From the NCBI GenBank assembly GCA_020633555.1, contig JACKDL010000007.1, forward strand, positions 62,001-126,000: a stretch of 64,000 nucleotides of DNA, read 5' to 3'. Origin of the DNA: Myxococcales bacterium (lineage in GTDB: Bacteria > Myxococcota_A > Bradymonadia > UBA7976 > UBA1532). The notes under the pieces were generated by a model. That model did not search any database. It saw nothing but the letters and a program-made list of their open reading frames with translations, and was not told the origin of the DNA. Shown in pieces: positions 51,114-58,819 of this stretch. Made by a program: the position numbers and the translations under genes. The stretch's first letter is position 1. Every line of letters begins with the position of its first letter.

Positions 51114-52385
51114 TCAGCGCCGGCGCCGGCGGGCCAGCAGGGGCAGGCCCAGCAGCAGGGCCCAGGCCCAAGGGGTGCCGCGGCCGGGATCGGCCGAACA
51201 GCCCCCGCCTCCGCCGCCGCCGCCCGAGCTGCCCATGTCGGCGTTCGGGGTACCACCCATGTCCAGGGCCGGCTCTTCGCCGCCCATGTCGGCCTCGCCT
51301 GTGGCCATGTCGACCTCGCCCATGGCCATGTCGGGCTCGTCGCCGCCGCAGTTCAGGCCGGTGATCTCGTGCTCACGGGCGTAGGCGCCGCTGCCCTGGG
51401 GGCTGAACTCGAAGGTCTTGCCGTTGGTGCGGAACACCGCCGCGCTCATGCGGGCGTGCAGGCGGGTGAGGAAGCTGGCGCCCGAGGCGCTGCGCAGGTT
51501 CTCGAGGCCCTCGTCCTGGAAGGTGGTGTTGTCCACGGCGCCGGCGAACTCGGTGACGAACACCTGGGTCTGCAGCGGGGCCACCTGGGCGTCGAACTGG
51601 GCGCGGTAGTCGGTCTGGTTGGGGCCGGTGAAGGCCATGGCCCCGAAGTCCAGCTCGCGGGTCATCAGGTTGCCGTTGGCCCGCCCGCTGTCGAGGGTGA
51701 AGAACACCAGATCGGCCACGCCCTCGGGGATGGCGGTGGCGATGGGCCGGGTGCCCACCCGCAGGGCGCCGGGGCCCTCGGGCCACGTCACGCTGATGAT
51801 GGGATCGAGCTTCTGCGTGCCCAGGGCGGCGGTGTCGATGTGCACCGCGATGAACATGTAGTTCTGGTTCAGGGTGTCGTCGATGGCGGCCTGCAGGGCC
51901 TCGTCGACGGTGTAGCCGCGGGTGGTGGTGAGGAACTCGGTGAGCTCGCCGGCCTCGACCTCGGCGGCCTCGAACACCCGCCCGGTGAGGCCACCCGCGG
52001 GCACGGGGCCCCACTCGTCGGCCTGCCGCTCGTTGGCGCGGGCGCCGGTGGGCATGCCGTCGCAGACGCCGTCCAGCACGGGGTGGGTGGTGTCGCTGAG
52101 CTCGTCGAGCACCGCCTGGCTGGCGGGGGACGCGGTGACGTTGTTGTCCCGCGCGTTGGGCACGTTGGGCACGGCGATGAGCCAGACGAAGTCGGCGGGG
52201 GTGCCGGCGTACTTCACCTGGGTGATGAGCTCCACCCGGTCGGCGTGGCGGACCAGGAGCGAGCGCGAGGCCTCCATGGCGATGGTGGAGCCGTCGGGCC
52301 CGACGAAGGTGCCCACGGCCCCGGCCGGGGCCACCGACAGGGCGGCCAGGCAGGCGCCCGCCACCAACCGCTTCAGTCCACGCAT
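51114..52385 (-). CDS. DUF2330 protein with MYXO-CTERM-type sorting tail
   Basis: 423 residues. The signal peptide (KRLVAGACLAALSVAPAGA) is followed by a domain typical of DUF2330: TIAMEASRSLLVRHADRVELI, QVKYAGTPADFVWLIAVPNVP. It has a Met/Asp/Gly/Glu-rich linker (DMAMGEVDMATGEADMGG) and a Gly run. The C-terminus reads GGGCSADPGRGTPWAWALL, then a hydrophobic helix and RRRRR. That Cys, hydrophobic and Arg-tail order is the MYXO-CTERM sorting signal of Myxococcota and relatives, so the protein is probably anchored at the outer surface. GGGAGGG lies 9 nt before the ATG. Confidence 0.85.
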   Translation of the reverse strand: MRGLKRLVAGACLAALSVAPAGAVGTFVGPDGSTIAMEASRSLLVRHADRVELITQVKYAGTPADFVWLIAVPNVPNARDNNVTASPASQAVLDELSDTTHPVLDGVCDGMPTGARANERQADEWGPVPAGGLTGRVFEAAEVEAGELTEFLTTTRGYTVDEALQAAIDDTLNQNYMFIAVHIDTAALGTQKLDPIISVTWPEGPGALRVGTRPIATAIPEGVADLVFFTLDSGRANGNLMTRELDFGAMAFTGPNQTDYRAQFDAQVAPLQTQVFVTEFAGAVDNTTFQDEGLENLRSASGASFLTRLHARMSAAVFRTNGKTFEFSPQGSGAYAREHEITGLNCGGDEPDMAMGEVDMATGEADMGGEEPALDMGGTPNADMGSSGGGGGGGGCSADPGRGTPWAWALLLGLPLLARRRRR

Positions 52386-52482
52386 GTCGCTCGCCCTCCC
52401 TGTCCTCGCCGGACGTGGCCTCAACAGATTCGCGCAAGGTAGGACGGGCCCGGGTTGGCGTCAACCACGCCACCCGTGGGCC

Positions 52483-53973
52483 TCAGTCCGCCAGCCGGTG
52501 CTGGAACAGCGCAGGCCCGTCCGCGCCGTCGGCGATCCAGGCCACGCGGTCGGGCCCCGCGGCCAGGTCGTCGGGGTGGACGGCGCCGGCGAACAGCGCC
52601 GCGCTCACGCCCGTGCCCAGATCGGCGTGGCGCAGGACCCCGGCCCCCTCGTCGATCCACACCACGTGATCGCCCACCACCCGCGGCGCTCGGTGCGGCC
52701 CGGGGCTCGCGGTGATCTGGAAGCCCGTGCGGGCGCTGCCGGTCAGGGGGACGGCCCACAGGGCCTGCTCGCCCAGGGCCCACACCGCCCAGCGGGCGCC
52801 CGCGGCCGGGGGACCGCTGGGGCGCACGGGCACCAGGCCGTCATCGAAGGCGGCGCCCTGCCACAGGACGCCCTCGGCCTGCCCGCCGACCCACTGCCGG
52901 GCCGCCCACCGCTCGGGGCCGAGGGGCACCGGATCGCTCAGGGCCAGCTCGGGGGCCACGTCGCGCACGCCGCGCTGACCCCGGTCGTGGCGCTTCAGCA
53001 GTGGGCGCTCGCCCACCACGGCGTGCCACATCAGCAGGTCGTCGTGCACTGCAGGGCGCCCCGGGGTGCTCTGCCCCGTCAGGTCGAAGGCCTGGTCGGT
53101 GTCCAGGGCCCAGACGCTCGCGCGGGGACAGTGAGCGGGGCCGTCGGCGGGGGCCAGGCAGGGCTCGGGGGTCGTCAGCCAGGCCACCAGGCTCGCGCTG
53201 CAGGCGGGGTGGGCCGCGGGGATGTCCGACGTGGCGGCTTCGATGGGGCCGGCCTGCCAAGCGCCCGCGCCGTCCTCCGTCAGCCGCCACAGGGCGTCGT
53301 CGACCACCACCACCAGCTCGCCGCTGCCACACACCGCCGGGTGACGCGGGCCTGCGCCCAGGGCCAGCGGCACCTGGCAGGCTTCGTCCACCTGGCCGTC
53401 GCAGTCGTCGTCTTCGCCGTCGCAGATCTCGCCCGCCGCGGGCGCCTCGCTCTGGCCGGCGGCGGAGCTGCACGCGCGCCCCGGGGCCCCATCGGCCGCG
53501 CACTCCCAGACGCCCTGCCGGCCGCAGGCGGTGCAGTCCCCGCCCAGGTCCAGCCCCTCGTCCACGGCGCCGTCGCAGTCGTTGTCCAGACCGTCGCAGC
53601 GCTCCGAGGCGCCGGGCCAGACGGCCGGGCGGCTGTCGTCGCAGTCCAGCAGCCAGCCGGCCAGCGGGGGGTCGAGCGGGGTGTCGCAGCGGGCCGGGGC
53701 GCAGTCGCCGTCCACGTCCTCGCAGGTCAGGTCCAGGGCGGCCACCAGGGCGCAACGTTCGGCGGGCAGGGCCGGCGGCTCGGTGCAGCCCAACCCCGCG
53801 ATGAGCTGGGCCGGCGGCGGACAGTCGGGGGTCATGTCGGGCCGGTCGGGCCGCGGGCCCTGATCGAAGCAGGGGCCCCCGTCGCACACGCCGATGCCCG
53901 ACAGGCTGTCGTCGCAGCCCGCCAGGGCGGCGATCAGGGCCAGCGCCGCCCGCCAGCCGGCCCCGGGCTTCAC
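52483..53973 (-). CDS. MopE-repeat lipoprotein with propeller-like domain (operon gene 5)
   Basis: 496 residues from a GTG overlapping the previous stop (GTGA, 53973-53970). The signal (WRAALALIAALAGC) is a lipoprotein type. Two MopE-like metal-binding units are visible: CDGLDNDCDGAVDEG and CDGEDDDCDGQVDEAC, plus CDDSRPAVWPGASERC. The C-terminal 300 residues form repeated W/D/G-rich strands (DDALWRLTEDG, DDLLMWHAVVGE, DHVVWIDEGAGVLRHADLG) suggesting a beta-propeller, with an ASPGPHRAP motif shared with the next gene. Surface location is likely. It is the last gene of the kinase operon. Confidence 0.8.
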   Translation of the reverse strand: MKPGAGWRAALALIAALAGCDDSLSGIGVCDGGPCFDQGPRPDRPDMTPDCPPPAQLIAGLGCTEPPALPAERCALVAALDLTCEDVDGDCAPARCDTPLDPPLAGWLLDCDDSRPAVWPGASERCDGLDNDCDGAVDEGLDLGGDCTACGRQGVWECAADGAPGRACSSAAGQSEAPAAGEICDGEDDDCDGQVDEACQVPLALGAGPRHPAVCGSGELVVVVDDALWRLTEDGAGAWQAGPIEAATSDIPAAHPACSASLVAWLTTPEPCLAPADGPAHCPRASVWALDTDQAFDLTGQSTPGRPAVHDDLLMWHAVVGERPLLKRHDRGQRGVRDVAPELALSDPVPLGPERWAARQWVGGQAEGVLWQGAAFDDGLVPVRPSGPPAAGARWAVWALGEQALWAVPLTGSARTGFQITASPGPHRAPRVVGDHVVWIDEGAGVLRHADLGTGVSAALFAGAVHPDDLAAGPDRVAWIADGADGPALFQHRLAD

Positions 53974-55421
53974 GGCAGCGCCTGCCGCCGTAGCGCGCCC
54001 TCGCCGTCGATCCAGATCACCGCCTCGGGCCCGACGCCTCGCTGATCCCGGGCGGGCAGGGGCGACACCAGCGGTCGCGCCACCCCGGTCTGCAGATCCA
54101 GGCGCATCAGGGCGCCGGCGCTCTCGTCGGCCCACAGCAGCCCATCGCCCCGCAACGCCACGGCGCGGTGCGGCCCCGGGCTGGTGGTGGGCTGGAACCC
54201 CACGGCCGGCTCGCGGCTCAGATCCATGACCCACAGGCCGGCCCCTGCGTCGTAGGGCCACGCCAGCCAGTCGTCGTTCGCGGCGGGGGGCTCGGCGGCG
54301 CCGGGCTGGAGATCCAGGGCCGGATCAAGCCCCGCCGCCAGCCAGGCCACGCGGGGGACACCGGCGATCCACTGGCGGGCCACGACCCCGTCGGCCACGG
54401 GCGCCGGATCGCTCAGGGCCAGCCCCGGCTCAGGACGGGTCAGCCCGACCTCACCGGGGGCGTGGCGCACCAGGCCCGGCACGCCCTCGATGACCACGTG
54501 CCACCACAGGCTGCCCTGGCCGTCGAAGGCCAGCCCTGCGGCGGCGGTGGGCCCGGTGAGATCCACCGGCCCGTCGGCGGTGAGGCGGACCACCGAGGTG
54601 CCCACACACCGCTCGGGGCCGTCGACGGGGGCGGTGCAGTCGCCGCCCGCCAGCCAGGCGGCCTCGTCGCCTGCACACACCAGGTGATGGGCCGGGAGGG
54701 CGCCCGCGGCGGACACGACCTGGGCGGCCCAGGCGCCGTCCTCGCCGGCGTCCAGGCGCCAGACGGCGCCCTCCGCCACCACGAGCGCCCGCTCGCCGCC
54801 ACAGTCCACGGGCCAGCTCAGGGCTCCGGGCGGGCCGGCCAGGGCGCAGCCCTCGTCCACGGCGCCGTCGCAGTCGTTGTCGAGGCGGTCGCAGGCCTCC
54901 GCCGGGAACTCCAGGGCGCCGCTCTGCCCGGGGGCGCTCGAGCAGGCCAGGCCGCCCTCGGACACGCCGCGGGCGCACTCCAGCTTGCCGGGCTCGCCGC
55001 ACGCGTCGCAGCCGCGCCCGATGTCGGCGAAGTCCTCGTCGGTGGCGCCATCGCAGTCGTCGTCCAGCTCGTTGCAGGCTTCGGCGGCGTCCGGGCGCAC
55101 ACTGGGCCGGCTGTCGTCGCAGTCGGTGAGCCGGTCGGCATAGGGCGCCAGGGCGGCGGGGAAGGCGCAGCCCGGGGCTACGAAGCAGTCGCCGTCGGCG
55201 TCCACGCACTCGGGCAGGTGGGTGGCCACGAAGGGGCAGACGGCCGCCCGCACCGGCTCGGGGGCGGTGGCGCAGCCCGTGGGCAGGTCCAGCGCGCCCC
55301 CAGGGCAGGCCGGGCCCGCCTCGTGGTCGGGGGCGCCGCCGGCCGGCTCGAAGTCCGCCGCCGAGCACGCCACCTGGCCCAGGCTCAGCGCCAGGGCGAA
55401 GAGGGGGCCGCGCGGGCTCAC
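53970..55421 (-). CDS. MopE-repeat lipoprotein with propeller-like domain (operon gene 4)
   Basis: 483 residues from a GTG overlapping the previous stop (GTGA, 55421-55418). The signal ends GQVAC. MopE-type units are CNELDDDCDGATDEDF and CDRLDNDCDGAVDEGC, with CDDSRPSVRPDAAEAC before them. The C-terminal domain parallels its neighbour: EGAVWRLDAGEDGAW, QGSLWWHVVIEG, TSPGPHRAVALRGDGLLWADE, ALMRLDLQTGV. The matching order shows that it is a tandem paralogue of the gene at 52483-53973. The metal, if any, is not predictable; MopE itself binds copper. Confidence 0.8.
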   Translation of the reverse strand: MSPRGPLFALALSLGQVACSAADFEPAGGAPDHEAGPACPGGALDLPTGCATAPEPVRAAVCPFVATHLPECVDADGDCFVAPGCAFPAALAPYADRLTDCDDSRPSVRPDAAEACNELDDDCDGATDEDFADIGRGCDACGEPGKLECARGVSEGGLACSSAPGQSGALEFPAEACDRLDNDCDGAVDEGCALAGPPGALSWPVDCGGERALVVAEGAVWRLDAGEDGAWAAQVVSAAGALPAHHLVCAGDEAAWLAGGDCTAPVDGPERCVGTSVVRLTADGPVDLTGPTAAAGLAFDGQGSLWWHVVIEGVPGLVRHAPGEVGLTRPEPGLALSDPAPVADGVVARQWIAGVPRVAWLAAGLDPALDLQPGAAEPPAANDDWLAWPYDAGAGLWVMDLSREPAVGFQPTTSPGPHRAVALRGDGLLWADESAGALMRLDLQTGVARPLVSPLPARDQRGVGPEAVIWIDGEGALRRQALP

Positions 55422-56683
55422 GGGGTCACCTCGGGCAGCGGCTGGTGTTGCACCCGCCACTGGCCGTAGCCGTCCTGCTCGGCCCAGATCAGCCGCCCGC
55501 CGCCCACGGTGGGGTGCCGGGCGCTCAGCGGGTTCGCCGTGCGGCTGCGGCGGCCCGGATCGGCGGCCCACAGGGCCTCGACCACGTACAGGCCGGGCTG
55601 GTAGCGGGCGCTGGCCACCCAGCCCTCGCCGGCCACCAACTCCACCCGGTGCACCGGCGCGTCGGCGTCCAGATCCACCGGCCCGTCCACCAAGGCGTCG
55701 CGGTCCAGCCGCCACAGGTGCTGCTGCCCGTCGGCCGTCGCCTGCAGCCAGAACAGGGACCTGCCAGCGCTGTGCAGGCGGGCCTCGCGGTCGACGGCGC
55801 CCGCCAGGGGCACGGCGATCCGGGGGGTGCAGCCCGGCCCGCGGGCCACCACCAGCTCAGTGCGCCCGCGGGCGCCGCGCTCGAACCAGGCGGCCCAGTC
55901 GGCGCCCAGGGCGGGCCCCCACTGATCGGCGTCCCGTTGGCGGCACTGCGACAGGCCCCCGGCTCGCTTGAGCACGACGCCGTCGCGGCCCAGATCCCGT
56001 TCCACCAGCGCCAGGTCGTCCCCGGCGGCCGCCGGCTGCCGCTGGGCGGCGGGGCGGGGCAGGGGGAAGGCGGCGGCCCCTGTGGTCAGGTCGACCCGCC
56101 GCACGTTGGGCGCGGCCGCGGCGTCGGGGTTGGGCGTGACGTGATACAGCGCCGCGCCGGCCACGACGGGCTCCACCTGGGTGGGCAGCAGCGTCAGGGT
56201 CTGGGGCTCGGCGTCGGGGTGGGCCCGCGCCACCAGGGCCAGGCCGCCCTCGGCGGGCGCCAGCCACACCACGCCGGCCGCGGTGCAGAAGGCCCAGGGC
56301 GCTGCGCCCGCCGCAGGCGCCAGCTCCGTCAGGGCCGCCGGCCCCGCCTCCGTGAAGCATGTGGGCGCCGGCCGCGCGGCGTCCATGGCCAGGTCCGGGC
56401 CCGCGTCGACGGCCAGATCAGGGCCGGCGTCCTCGGCGCCGACGTCCTGGTCCATCTCGACGGTGCCGCCGGCGCCGCCTGCGCCCCCTTCGCCGCCGGC
56501 GCCGTCGGGCTGGGGCAGGGCCGGCCCACGGGCCACGCAGCGGCGGGCCACCAGATCGCACCGCTCGCGCAGGGGGTCCAGGCAGTCGGTGTCGACGGCA
56601 CACTCGGCGCGCTCGGCGCCGTCGTCGAAGAACAGCGAGCAGCCGGCGAGGGCGGTCAACAGCAGGGGCCACAGGGTTCGCAT
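55418..56683 (-). CDS. Lipoprotein with propeller-like domain (operon gene 3)
   Basis: 421 residues. The signal MRTLWPLLLTALAGC is followed by ECAVDTDCLDPLRERCD, a CxxDxDC unit, then a Gly/Ala and Asp-rich tether (DVGAEDAGPDLAVDAGPDLA). The C-terminal domain again has propeller-like strands (AGVVWLAPAEGGLALVARA, ADWAAWFERGARGRTELVV, GRSLFWLQATADGQQHLWRLD, GGRLIWAEQDGYGQW). It lacks the MopE units of the two downstream paralogues. GAGGGG lies 4 nt before the ATG. It starts 8 nt after the PEGA-like gene. Confidence 0.78.
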   Translation of the reverse strand: MRTLWPLLLTALAGCSLFFDDGAERAECAVDTDCLDPLRERCDLVARRCVARGPALPQPDGAGGEGGAGGAGGTVEMDQDVGAEDAGPDLAVDAGPDLAMDAARPAPTCFTEAGPAALTELAPAAGAAPWAFCTAAGVVWLAPAEGGLALVARAHPDAEPQTLTLLPTQVEPVVAGAALYHVTPNPDAAAAPNVRRVDLTTGAAAFPLPRPAAQRQPAAAGDDLALVERDLGRDGVVLKRAGGLSQCRQRDADQWGPALGADWAAWFERGARGRTELVVARGPGCTPRIAVPLAGAVDREARLHSAGRSLFWLQATADGQQHLWRLDRDALVDGPVDLDADAPVHRVELVAGEGWVASARYQPGLYVVEALWAADPGRRSRTANPLSARHPTVGGGRLIWAEQDGYGQWRVQHQPLPEVTP

Positions 56684-56691
56684 CGTGCCCC

Positions 56692-58197
56692 TCACCGCAG
56701 CAAGAACCAGACCAGCCCCACCGCGGCGGTGGTGAGCCCGATGCCGAGCAGCACGTCGGCGGTGAGCGCCTGGTCGTCGCGCTCGGCGAACAGATCGTCG
56801 AGCCGGCGCCGGTCCACCGCGGGCGAGGTGTAGCCGTCGATGTCGCGCTGGGTGGCCAGCGCCTGGGCCCCGGCCACCAGACCCCCGGCCGCGATCAGCC
56901 CGCCCACCGCCAGCGTGATCTGCGGGCCCGGCCCGTCGGGCGCGGCGGCGCGGGCCGGCCCCCCGGGCGTGCGCCGCCAGCGCACCTCCAGCGGCAGCGG
57001 CGCGCAGCCTCGGGGATCGCCGCAGGTCGGCACCACGAACTGGCCCAGCGTGAGCCCGAGCCCGGGGGCGGTGGCCTGGTAGACGTGGCGCCCCGGCGGC
57101 AGGTGGAAGCCCGCGGGGTCCACCGCCTGCTGGGCCACCACCAGCCGGCTGATGGCGACGGGCGCCTCGGTGCCGTCCAGGCCCTGGGCCGTCAGGGGGT
57201 GGGGGGCCGTGATCCGGGCCGCGTGCCGCGCGTCCGCGCAGCCGGTGGGGCGCGGCACGGCCACCGCCACGGGGGCGGGGTGGGGCCCCTCGGGCCACAG
57301 GGTGACAGTGCGCGGCCCCCAGGGGCCCGGGCCGGCGCCCGCCAGGGGCACGCCGGGGGGCTCGGTGGTGACCTCCAAGCTCACCGGGCAGCGGCGCAGC
57401 GCCACCTGGATGGGCCCCCCCTCGGCGGGCAGGGCGACCCGCGCCGCGAGGTAGCCGGGGGCCTGGACCGTCACTGTGCCGCCGCCCCGCAGCCCCTCCA
57501 CCGGGATGGGCCCCTCGGGGCCCACCAGGGCCACACCGTCCACGGCCGCGCCGTCATCGGTGACGGTCAGGGTCACGGGGCACGCCTTGCCGGGCACGGC
57601 CACGGCGCCGCCGCCCAGGGTGACGCCTTGGGGCGGCGCGGCGCACCGGCCCACGCGGCCTAGGCGCCAAGGCCCGGGTCGCAGGGTCAGCCGGTGGCTG
57701 CCGGCGGGCAGCTCGAGCTCGATGGGGGCCTCGCCGTCCAGCGGCGGCGCCAGGCGCACCGTCCCCCCGGGGCTGTTCAGGGTCACCGGGCGTGCCCCCG
57801 CCGCGGCGGGCCAGCCGGGGGCGTCGGGCACGCGGGCCCACGCGTTGTCCAGCCGGGCGGCGGCCCGCTTCTCGGCCATGGCGGCGGGGGCCAGGGCCTG
57901 GGCGGTGACCAGGTGACGCACCGCTTGCCAGGCGTGGTGGGCGCGGTCCGCCGCCGGTCGACTCAGGAAGAAGGCGGCCGAGCCGGCCACGTAGTGGGCG
58001 CAGGCGCGGGCGGCAGGCGTGCCCTCCGCTGCGGCGGCCTGCGCCTCGGCGAGCACGGCCGGCCAGTCAGCGGGGCCGGCGGCGTCCAGGCGGGTGAACA
58101 GGGCGGTGTGGGTGGGGGGCAGGGGGCCCTCGCAGGGGTGCGCCCACGCGGCGGCGCTAAGGCCGAACGCGACAGCGAACGCGGCGAGTCGCCCCAT
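56692..58197 (-). CDS. PEGA-like beta-domain membrane protein (operon gene 2)
   Basis: 501 residues. The signal MGRLAAFAVAFGLSAAAWA is followed by a helical region (about 30-115). Repeated beta units come next: GSHRLTLRPGPWRLGRVGRC, KACPVTLTVTDDGAAVDGVAL, TVTVQAPGYLAARVAL, CPVSLEVTTEPPGVPLAG, GRHVYQATAPGLGLTLG. These resemble PEGA modules. Two C-terminal hydrophobic helices (ITLAVGGLIAAGGLVAGA and LLGIGLTTAAVGLVWFLL) would anchor it. Its start overlaps the upstream kinase tail by 41 nt, so the two are coupled. Such proteins often accompany Ser/Thr kinases in Myxococcota-type genomes; a sensor or partner role is inferred. Confidence 0.7.
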   Translation of the reverse strand: MGRLAAFAVAFGLSAAAWAHPCEGPLPPTHTALFTRLDAAGPADWPAVLAEAQAAAAEGTPAARACAHYVAGSAAFFLSRPAADRAHHAWQAVRHLVTAQALAPAAMAEKRAAARLDNAWARVPDAPGWPAAAGARPVTLNSPGGTVRLAPPLDGEAPIELELPAGSHRLTLRPGPWRLGRVGRCAAPPQGVTLGGGAVAVPGKACPVTLTVTDDGAAVDGVALVGPEGPIPVEGLRGGGTVTVQAPGYLAARVALPAEGGPIQVALRRCPVSLEVTTEPPGVPLAGAGPGPWGPRTVTLWPEGPHPAPVAVAVPRPTGCADARHAARITAPHPLTAQGLDGTEAPVAISRLVVAQQAVDPAGFHLPPGRHVYQATAPGLGLTLGQFVVPTCGDPRGCAPLPLEVRWRRTPGGPARAAAPDGPGPQITLAVGGLIAAGGLVAGAQALATQRDIDGYTSPAVDRRRLDDLFAERDDQALTADVLLGIGLTTAAVGLVWFLLR

Positions 58198-58819
58198 CGT
58201 CTCCCCCCTCCGCCGAGCCCACCGTCAGGGTGAGCCGCAGCGCCTCATGGGCCCCCCGGGCCGTGCGCAGCGCCCGGGCCAGCGCCGCGGGGCAGCGGGG
58301 CCCCTGGCACTGGCCCTGATCGTAGCCGGGCGTCAACCACTCGGCTGTGAACAGCCGTTCACCCCCGGCGGCGCCCCCACAGTCCACCTGGCCCCACACG
58401 GGCCCGTCGGCCACCGGGAACAGGGTGCCCAGGCCGCGCAGGTCGACGCGAGGGGGCCGCGCAGCGCGCAGGGCCGCCCAGCCGTCGGCGGCGATGGTCA
58501 GCCCATCGGCGGCGGGGGTCAACCGCGCCGGATCCAGGCGCCGGCCCAGCCAGGCGCGGCCCCCGGCGTCCAGCCGAGTCCAGGCGTCGGCGGGATCATC
58601 GTCCGTCAGCCCGGCCCAGGCTGCCGCCGCCGCGAAGCGAGCGGCCGGCGTCCCCCCACGAATCTGCAGCCCGGCCGCGTCGGAGGTCACCTGCACCGCG
58701 CTCAGGTCGGCGGGCCAGCGGGCCGGAGCCCGCAGCGCGCCCGCCTCGGGCGAGCGGGCGTCCGCGGGGGCGGCGTCCGTGGGGCGGCGTCGGGCGCGGC
58801 CGCGTCGCGGGGACGGCAT
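58157..58819 (-). CDS. Extracytoplasmic C-terminal domain of the kinase (frame-shifted part)
   Basis: This frame is open for 220 codons and overlaps the kinase frame. The first 20 codons are linker nonsense; real sequence begins PTDAAPADARSPEAG, then WPADLSAVQVTSDAAGLQI, WAGLTDDDPADAWTRLDAGG, LFPVADGPVWGQVDCGGAAGG. Over the same DNA the kinase frame turns into Arg/Gly-rich nonsense, so this is very probably the missing kinase C-terminus. Adding one base at each of two G4 runs (58809-58812 and 58781-58784) yields the continuous linker DAAAPDAAPTDAAPADA. The domain itself is unknown. Confidence 0.6.
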   Translation of the reverse strand: MPSPRRGRARRRPTDAAPADARSPEAGALRAPARWPADLSAVQVTSDAAGLQIRGGTPAARFAAAAAWAGLTDDDPADAWTRLDAGGRAWLGRRLDPARLTPAADGLTIAADGWAALRAARPPRVDLRGLGTLFPVADGPVWGQVDCGGAAGGERLFTAEWLTPGYDQGQCQGPRCPAALARALRTARGAHEALRLTLTVGSAEGGDDGATRRVRCRVRP

